DNA of 17,348 nt, from the NCBI GenBank assembly GCA_035259145.1, contig DATFWQ010000024.1:1-17348 (forward strand). Reading direction: 5' to 3'. Numbering within the stretch: position 1 is the stretch's first letter; every line of letters begins with the position of its first letter. Of the stretch, positions 12,999-17,348 are shown one piece after another. This stretch comes from CF-161 sp035259145 (GTDB lineage Bacteria > Chloroflexota > Dormibacteria > Dormibacterales > Dormibacteraceae). The notes beneath the pieces are model-generated. The model had not been told where the DNA came from and ran no database searches. It saw only the letters and a program-made list of their open reading frames with translations. The translations under genes were made by a program, and so were the position numbers.

Positions 12999-14180
12999 GT
13001 GCTGACGTTTCTTGCCATTTATGATCCGACCGCTCCATCCGACGACTTCTTCAGCTGGCGGACCCTTCAGCAGGTCGCGGCCAACCTTGAGCCGGCGATC
13101 GCCCCAGCGCTGGTCGCGCTGGGTGCCTGCGCCCTCCTGACGCCTGCAGCCATCTGGATCTCCAGGCGGGTTGGATTCATAGCCCATCCTCGCGATCGAG
13201 ACATCCACAGCAAACCCATCCCATATGGCGGTGGTCTGGCCATGTTCGCCGCGTTCGCGATCGCCTGCCTGGCTTTCCTCAGGCACGACCCGAACGTGCC
13301 CGGGCTTCTGCTGCTGTGTGGGGTCACCGCGGCGCTGTTCGTGATCGATGATCAGTGGGGCATCCCGGCACTGGTCAAGCTCGGCGTTCAAGCGGCCATC
13401 GCCGTGGCGGCGGTGAAGCTGTTCGGCTTCGAGATCCACTTCCTGCTTGTCTGGCTGGCGACGCTTGTCGCCTTCCTGCCGTTCTTGCAGATCCACAACC
13501 TGGGCCTGCTCGTCCTGCCGATCACGGTCCTGTGGATCCTTGGAATGCAAAACGCCGCCAATTTGCTTGACGGCGTCGACGGTCTGGCAGCGGGCGTGAT
13601 CGGCGTCACAGCGGTGGTGCTGTTGGTGGCTTCGGCCGGCCGTCAGCAGGACGTGGTGGTGCTGTCTGCGGCGCTGGTCGGCGCCTGCGCCGGCTTCCTG
13701 ATGTTCAACTTCCACCCTGCTCGTATCTTCATGGGCGACTCAGGAGCGTACTTTCTGGGCCTGGCAGTTGCGCTGCTGTCAGTGGCCGGCGTGGCCAAGG
13801 TGGCTGTCGCCGCGGCGATCGCCGTTCCGCTGCTGGCAATGGGCCTTCCGATCGTGGACACGGGGATCGCGATCATTCGCAGGCGGCGTAATGGGAAGGC
13901 GGCGTTCGGCCCTGACACCGAGCACATTCACCACAGGCTCCTCGGCCTTGGCCTGACCCAGCGCCAGACCTGTCTTCTCTTCTACTGCGCCTCGGGCATC
14001 CTGGGCGCGATCGGATTGACGGTCTTCGGTCACCGGCGAATCCTGGCTGTGGTGATCGTGCTCATCATCGTGGTGCTCTCTACCGCGATGGGAGAGCGGC
14101 TTCGGGCGTCGACCCGGCGCATCCCGGTCCCGTTCGGGCAGGCGATGCGTGAGCTGCTTGTGGGCCGCGCGGCCCGTTAA
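12999..14180 (+). CDS. MraY/WecA-family undecaprenyl-phosphate glycosyl-1-phosphate transferase
   Basis: A 393-residue polytopic membrane enzyme, probably UDP-GlcNAc:undecaprenyl-phosphate GlcNAc-1-phosphate transferase (WecA/TagO type), which begins teichoic-acid-like or other surface glycan synthesis. Family motifs in order: HSKPIPYGGGLAM (70-82), the Mg-binding FVIDDQWG (114-121, Asp117-Asp118), NAANLLDGVDGLAAG (185-199), NFHPARIFMGDSGA (237-250), and HIHHRLL (309-315), which is typical of WecA/TagO rather than MraY. About ten hydrophobic segments are visible. An N-terminal extension of about 30 residues precedes the first one. The start is GTG 12999, with a poor AAGAGA site upstream and a stronger GGAGGA about 30 bases away, so the start is uncertain. 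The position between glyA and the atp genes is also found in Actinobacteria. Confidence 0.9.
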   Translation: MLTFLAIYDPTAPSDDFFSWRTLQQVAANLEPAIAPALVALGACALLTPAAIWISRRVGFIAHPRDRDIHSKPIPYGGGLAMFAAFAIACLAFLRHDPNVPGLLLLCGVTAALFVIDDQWGIPALVKLGVQAAIAVAAVKLFGFEIHFLLVWLATLVAFLPFLQIHNLGLLVLPITVLWILGMQNAANLLDGVDGLAAGVIGVTAVVLLVASAGRQQDVVVLSAALVGACAGFLMFNFHPARIFMGDSGAYFLGLAVALLSVAGVAKVAVAAAIAVPLLAMGLPIVDTGIAIIRRRRNGKAAFGPDTEHIHHRLLGLGLTQRQTCLLFYCASGILGAIGLTVFGHRRILAVVIVLIIVVLSTAMGERLRASTRRIPVPFGQAMRELLVGRAAR

Positions 14181-14183
14181 GAG

Positions 14184-14197
14184 ACTCCGGTAAACTC
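14184..14197 (+). promoter_or_regulatory. Putative promoter element for the atp operon (14-mer with TAAACT)
   Basis: The 14-mer ACTCCGGTAAACTC is identical to that before the rpmE cluster (7189-7202). TAAACT at 14191-14196 ends 9 bases before the ATG of the first atp gene, with no Shine-Dalgarno sequence, which points to a leaderless transcript. Confidence 0.5.
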
Positions 14198-14205
14198 TCG
14201 ACGGA

Positions 14206-14430
14206 ATGTCGCCCGCCGGCGATCGAGGCACCGCGGGCCAGGGACCATCCGGGATGGAGTTCCTGGGGCTCTCGGTTCTCATTGCAGCGGCGGTCGTCGT
14301 GCCGCTCGTGCTGGGTCTGGTGATCGACGCGGCCACGCACAGCGGACCCACGTTCCTATTCATTGGTTTGTTCGTCGGCGTGGTCGCGGCCGCCGTGACG
14401 GTCTACACGAGGTTCAAGCAGTATCTGTGA
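14206..14430 (+). CDS. AtpZ-like small membrane protein (F-ATPase gene 1 family)
   Basis: A 74-residue protein with two hydrophobic helices (about 18-40 and 48-66) and the family-type block LGLVIDAATHSGPTFLFIGL, FVGVVAAAV. This matches the putative F0F1-ATPase subunit family (AtpZ), which is encoded at the head of many atp operons together with AtpI and has been linked to ion transport or ATP synthase assembly. It starts at ATG 14206, 9 bases after a -10-like box. Its stop overlaps the start of the next gene (GTGA), implying translational coupling. Assignment rests on pattern and position. Confidence 0.72.
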   Translation: MSPAGDRGTAGQGPSGMEFLGLSVLIAAAVVVPLVLGLVIDAATHSGPTFLFIGLFVGVVAAAVTVYTRFKQYL

Positions 14431-14771
14431 CAGCGAGGAGAGAGCCCCTCGGCTACACCGTGGTGGTTTGCATTGCCGGTGCGCTAATTGCATTCGTGGC
14501 CGGCATGGCTTGGGGCTCATGGCGCGGCGGTGTGGCGGTGGCGCTGGGGCTACTCATCGGATCCGCAAACGGGTTCCTGGTCCGCCGCGCTCTTGGTGCT
14601 GATGCCGGCTTTCGTGCGATCAGCCTGGGCCGTCTCGCGATCCTCAGCGCAATCGGCCTCCTGCTTGGAGCGCTGTTGGGGCTGCCGTTCGTACCCCTGG
14701 TGTTGCTCGGCATCGCTGCGGCGCAGCTGGTTCTGGCCCTCGTCTCGACCGTGACCGCACTCAGGACATGA
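14427..14771 (+). CDS. AtpI-like ATP synthase subunit I family protein
   Basis: A 114-residue protein with four hydrophobic segments (about 9-27, 30-48, 66-84 and 86-108), the expected layout of AtpI, which helps assemble the c-ring. The sequence is poorly conserved, as usual for this family, so position is the main argument: directly before atpB and overlapping it by ATGA. The segment GLLIGSANGFLVRRAL, with small residues followed by basic ones, is typical. Start GTG 14427 overlaps the preceding gene. Confidence 0.7.
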   Translation: MTARREPLGYTVVVCIAGALIAFVAGMAWGSWRGGVAVALGLLIGSANGFLVRRALGADAGFRAISLGRLAILSAIGLLLGALLGLPFVPLVLLGIAAAQLVLALVSTVTALRT

Positions 14772-15616
14772 TCTTTCTAGCTGAGGGCCCGCCCGGTACT
14801 CATCCGCTCACCCCCGTCTGCGGCGATCAGTACGTCAATTTACTCGTCATCAAGTTCTACTACTGCGCCCTGACGCTGGATACTCTCGTGTCCAGCGCCA
14901 TTGCGATCGCGGTCACGCTGGGCCTGGCGTTTTTCATTGCGAGCCGGCTGCGGCCCGGGGTTCCCAGCAAGCTTCAGATGATCTTTGAGGCCGCCGTCAG
15001 CTATGTGCGCGGGCTGGTCAGCGAAACCGTAGCTGAGGATGCGACGTTCATCATACCGATCGCCGCGACCATAGGACTTTACATCCTGGTCGCCAACTGG
15101 CTTGACTTCTTTCCGCTCGGTTTCTCGCCGTTGATCAAGCCGGCGAACTCGGACTTGAATCAGACGTTCGCGATGGCGATCGTGGTTTTCCTGATCGTGC
15201 AGTGGTACTCGGTCAAGGTGCTCGGCGTCCGCGGATACCTGCGCCGCTTCACCAAGCCATTCGGAATGAACTGGGGTTTCCGGATCGGGTACATCCCTTT
15301 CAACATCATCGAAGAGATAGTCAAACCCATCACCCTGTCGCTCCGGCTCTTCGGCAACATTTTCGCCGGACTGCTCATGGTTTACCTGCTCACGCTCATA
15401 CCCCAGGCCTACGCCTGGACGCTGCCAATTTCGTCAGCGGCCGTGGCTATCTGGAAGCTGTTCGACGTGTTCTTTGTCGGCACAATTCAGGCGTTCATCT
15501 TCATGCTGCTGACGATCATTTACTTCGGCCAGGCTCGTGAGGGCCTCGAAGAGGAGCTCCACGAGCCTCACGCCGGCCAGACTGAACGTGTGGCCACAGC
15601 CACCAACCCAAACTAG
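14768..15616 (+). CDS. atpB: ATP synthase subunit a (F0)
   Basis: The membrane stator subunit that forms the proton half-channels next to the c-ring. It has 282 residues with five or six hydrophobic helices. The essential Arg is Arg193 in SLRLFGNIFAGLLM, the family hallmark. The following helices, including IQAFIFMLLTIIYF, fit the C-terminal hairpin. The N-terminus carries an unusual outer segment with three cysteines (Cys18, and a later pair in YYCALT with only one Cys), of which only the general length is typical. Start ATG 14768 overlaps the preceding stop (ATGA). The hydrophilic C-terminal tail (EELHEPHAGQTERV) is ordinary for subunit a of high-GC Gram-positive relatives. Confidence 0.96.
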   Translation: MIFLAEGPPGTHPLTPVCGDQYVNLLVIKFYYCALTLDTLVSSAIAIAVTLGLAFFIASRLRPGVPSKLQMIFEAAVSYVRGLVSETVAEDATFIIPIAATIGLYILVANWLDFFPLGFSPLIKPANSDLNQTFAMAIVVFLIVQWYSVKVLGVRGYLRRFTKPFGMNWGFRIGYIPFNIIEEIVKPITLSLRLFGNIFAGLLMVYLLTLIPQAYAWTLPISSAAVAIWKLFDVFFVGTIQAFIFMLLTIIYFGQAREGLEEELHEPHAGQTERVATATNPN

Positions 15617-15626
15617 AGGAGGAGGA
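15616..15626 (+). promoter_or_regulatory. Extended Shine-Dalgarno sequence for atpE
   Basis: GAGGAGGAGGA ends 7 bases before ATG 15634 and begins at the last base of the atpB stop codon. It is the longest purine-rich site in the window and fits the need for 8-15 copies of subunit c per complex. Confidence 0.8.
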
Positions 15627-15633
15627 TCTTCGT

Positions 15634-15888
15634 ATGAACCACGCAATCTCCCTGGCCGGCGCGGCGATCGGCTTCGGAATCGCGCTGGGTGGTGGCGCCA
15701 TCGGTGCCGCGATCGGTGACGGCCTGGTTGGTAACGCCACCATCGCCGGCGTGTCGCGGCAGCCGGAGGCGCAAGGTCGTCTGCAGGTCATCATGTTCCT
15801 GGTCATCGGCCTGGTCGAAGCCATGTACTTCATCAACCTGGCGCTTGGCTTCTACCTGGTAACCCAGGCGAACGCGGTTACCGGATGA
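15634..15888 (+). CDS. atpE: ATP synthase subunit c (F0 proteolipid)
   Basis: Forms the rotating c-ring that carries protons. It has 84 residues in two membrane helices joined by the polar loop SRQPEAQGRLQ, which contains the conserved RQP. Helix 1 carries a glycine-rich GxGxG-type packing motif (GFGIALGGGAIGAAIG). Helix 2 carries the ion-binding carboxylate Glu62 in IGLVEAMYFINLALGF. The residues around Glu62 lack the Ser/Thr expected of sodium-binding rings (Ala63), so proton coupling is the more likely reading. A very strong Shine-Dalgarno sequence precedes it. Its stop overlaps the atpF start (ATGA). Confidence 0.97.
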   Translation: MNHAISLAGAAIGFGIALGGGAIGAAIGDGLVGNATIAGVSRQPEAQGRLQVIMFLVIGLVEAMYFINLALGFYLVTQANAVTG

Positions 15889-16409
15889 CCCTGTACCTGG
15901 CGGACACTTCGGCAGGGCTTCTCGACCTCACCCTGTCTTTCGTGGTCGAGGTAATCGCCTTCATCGCAATGATCCTCGTACTCGGCAGGTGGGTTTACCC
16001 GCGCGTGATGGCGGCGGCTGAGGGGCGCCAGCGGCAGATCGGCGAACAGCTCAACGCTGCCGAGCGGGCGCGCGTCGAGGCGGAGGACAGGCTGCATCGT
16101 GCCGAGGCCCAGCTTCAGGAGGCCAGGGCCAGAGCGGCGGAGGTGATCGAAGGCGCCGGCCGCTCCGCCGACCAGCTCAGGACAGAGCTTCGCGCGCGAG
16201 CCGAGCAGGACGCTCGCCGGATCACCGAGAATGCAGCCCGCGACATCGAGGTCGAGCGCCAGAAGGCGATCGACTCGGTCCGCGGCGAAGTCGCCGACCT
16301 CGTCGTGGTGGCTACGGAGAAGGTGGTCGGCGAGACGCTCGACGATCAGCGACACAGGAAGCTGATCGCCGATGCCATCTCCGAGGTGTCCAGGGACTCC
16401 AGAAACTGA
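15885..16409 (+). CDS. atpF: ATP synthase subunit b (F0)
   Basis: Peripheral stalk subunit that holds the F1 head against the membrane stator. It has 174 residues: one membrane helix at about 12-34 (LLDLTLSFVVEVIAFIAMILVL... region), then a long charged helix rich in Ala, Glu and Arg that forms the coiled coil (about 40-150). This shape is diagnostic even though the sequence is weakly conserved. Start ATG 15885 overlaps the atpE stop, and its stop overlaps the atpH start (TGATG). A single b gene is present and there is no b' duplicate, which fits homodimeric stalks. Confidence 0.93.
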   Translation: MTLYLADTSAGLLDLTLSFVVEVIAFIAMILVLGRWVYPRVMAAAEGRQRQIGEQLNAAERARVEAEDRLHRAEAQLQEARARAAEVIEGAGRSADQLRTELRARAEQDARRITENAARDIEVERQKAIDSVRGEVADLVVVATEKVVGETLDDQRHRKLIADAISEVSRDSRN

Positions 16410-16942
16410 TGGCGGGCTCCGCGGCGAAGCGGTACGCCAGAGCCATCTTCGACCTGGCCAAGGAAGAGGGGCAGCTGGAGGCGTGGTCACAGCGGCTGGC
16501 GGCGGTGCGCGAGGTGCTGGCGAATCCCGATGCGCGCACGGTACTCACCAACCCGACCATCTCCGTCCAGCGCCGCCAGGTAGTCGCCAGTGCGCTCCTG
16601 GACGATCGCGTCGGACCGGAGGGCGTCAATCTGGCCAGACTGCTGGTCGGCGCCAACCGCCTGGACGACGTGCACGCCATCGCGGAGGAGTATTCGCGCC
16701 TCGTCGACGAGGACGTCGGCCGGATCAGGGCCACGGCGATCACTGCCGTCCCGCTCAGCCGCGCCGACGCCGATAAGCTGGGGACGGAACTTGCTCAGAA
16801 ATTTGGCCATGAGGTCCGGCTGGACACTACGGTGGACCCGGCCATCCTTGGGGGTCTTGTGCTGAGGATCGGAGACCGGGTCATCGACGCCAGTGTCGCA
16901 GCCCGGCTCCAGCAGCTGCGGCAGCGCCTGGCAGGGGTGTAG
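16409..16942 (+). CDS. atpH: ATP synthase subunit delta (F1)
   Basis: Links the peripheral stalk to the top of the F1 alpha3-beta3 head. It has 177 residues, the usual size. The N-terminal block SAAKRYARAIFDLAKEEGQLEAW is characteristic, and the C-terminal block ILGGLVLRIGDRVIDASVAARLQQLRQRL is the conserved end of the OSCP/delta family. Start ATG 16409 shares bases with the atpF stop. It is a separate gene and not fused to subunit b as in some mycobacteria. Confidence 0.95.
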   Translation: MAGSAAKRYARAIFDLAKEEGQLEAWSQRLAAVREVLANPDARTVLTNPTISVQRRQVVASALLDDRVGPEGVNLARLLVGANRLDDVHAIAEEYSRLVDEDVGRIRATAITAVPLSRADADKLGTELAQKFGHEVRLDTTVDPAILGGLVLRIGDRVIDASVAARLQQLRQRLAGV

Positions 16943-16976
16943 CCGGGCCTGAACAGAACTGAAAAGGGGAACAGAG

Positions 16977-17348
16977 TTGGCAATCAGCTCGAGCGAAATC
17001 AGCGACGTGATCAAGCAGCGTTTGAGGGACTTCGACGCTGAGATGGTTTCAGCAGACGTGGGTCGAGTCATCAGCGTCGGCGACGGGATAGCTCAGATCT
17101 TCGGGCTGACCGGCGTCATGGCGGGCGAGCTGATCCAGTTCCCCGGCGACACCTACGGCCTCGCCCTCAACCTTGAAGAGGACCAGGTCCGTGCCGTCGT
17201 CATGGGCCCCTACGAGCACATTCAGGAGGGCGAGGAAGTCCGCACGACTGGCCGCATCGTCGAGGTGCCGGTGGGCCCCGAGCTGCTCGGCCGGACCGTC
17301 AACGCCCTCGGGCAGCCTATCGACGGCCAGGGTCCGATCAATGCCAGG
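16977..17348 (+). CDS. atpA: ATP synthase subunit alpha (F1), N-terminal part; 3' end outside window
   Basis: The first 124 codons of the alpha subunit, which carries the non-catalytic nucleotide sites of F1. The N-terminus AISSSEISDVIKQRLRDFD is the stalk-binding helix. The beta-barrel domain follows (VGRVISVGDGIAQIFGL, then GMALNLE-like GLALNLEEDQVRAVV, then VPVGPELLGRTVNALGQPIDG). The P-loop lies beyond the window edge. The start is TTG 16977, chosen because it gives the family N-terminus and has AAAGGGG eight or so bases upstream; there is no ATG or GTG in a suitable place. It follows atpH by 34 bases. The frame is open to the last base. Confidence 0.95.
   Translation, partial: MAISSSEISDVIKQRLRDFDAEMVSADVGRVISVGDGIAQIFGLTGVMAGELIQFPGDTYGLALNLEEDQVRAVVMGPYEHIQEGEEVRTTGRIVEVPVGPELLGRTVNALGQPIDGQGPINAR

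Noticed and set aside
12933..13715. 260-codon open frame on the minus strand opposite the WecA-like gene
   Set aside because: Shadow of a strongly supported membrane protein gene; its His/Gln/Asp-rich composition is what antisense hydrophobic codons give.
15634..15888. Sodium-dependent ATP synthase
   Set aside because: The c subunit has Ala-Met after the ion-binding Glu62 and lacks the usual sodium-ligand Ser/Thr and Gln.

Overview
The window is about 17.3 kb of GC-rich chromosomal DNA, with every supported gene on the + strand. It looks like a core housekeeping region from a free-living, high-GC bacterium of the Terrabacteria type. Three things point that way: the order rpmE - DUF1385 - prfA - prmC - tsaC - glyA - wecA-like - atp operon; a metallo-beta-lactamase-fold protein of a type I recall from Chloroflexota; and frequent GTG and TTG starts. 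Chloroflexota or a neighbour such as Dormibacterota is my best guess from recall. An actinobacterium is not excluded, and no 16S or similar marker is present.

Region 1 (1-1610) holds the 3' part of dnaK, a tRNA-Thr(CGU) gene with encoded CCA, and a GNAT acetyltransferase. Region 2 (1636-6145) holds a membrane-anchored HtrA/PDZ-type protein that has lost two of its three catalytic residues, an MBL-fold protein, pyrG (CTP synthase), and a GlpX-family protein whose metal-binding motifs are badly eroded. It therefore carries two probable pseudoenzymes on either side of two normal genes. Region 3 (6146-6313) is a hairpin-rich spacer with a 25-bp direct repeat. Region 4 (6314-10947) holds an M50 membrane metallopeptidase, then the translation cluster rpmE, DUF1385, prfA, prmC and tsaC, tightly packed with stop/start overlaps. 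PrmC is expected to methylate the GGQ glutamine of the neighbouring RF1. Region 5 (10948-11663) is a 716-bp stretch without a convincing gene; it contains a tandem 10-mer, inverted repeats and a possible IS-end relic. Region 6 (11664-14180) holds glyA and a WecA/MraY-type glycosyl-phosphate transferase. Region 7 (14206-17348) is the ATP synthase operon: an AtpZ-like protein, an AtpI-like protein, atpB, atpE, atpF, atpH and the 5' part of atpA.

A regulatory theme recurs. Several genes have a TANNNT hexamer only 5-10 bases before the start codon and no Shine-Dalgarno sequence, which suggests leaderless transcripts (GNAT, HtrA-like, M50, glyA, AtpZ-like). An identical 14-mer containing TAAACT precedes both the rpmE cluster and the atp operon. 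Genes inside operons instead use overlapping stop/start codons. A few have strong Shine-Dalgarno sequences, the strongest before atpE, whose product is needed in many copies. I see no defence system, prophage, CRISPR array or biosynthetic cluster. The points most worth a second look are the two degenerate enzymes, the promoter pattern, and the two structured non-coding regions.
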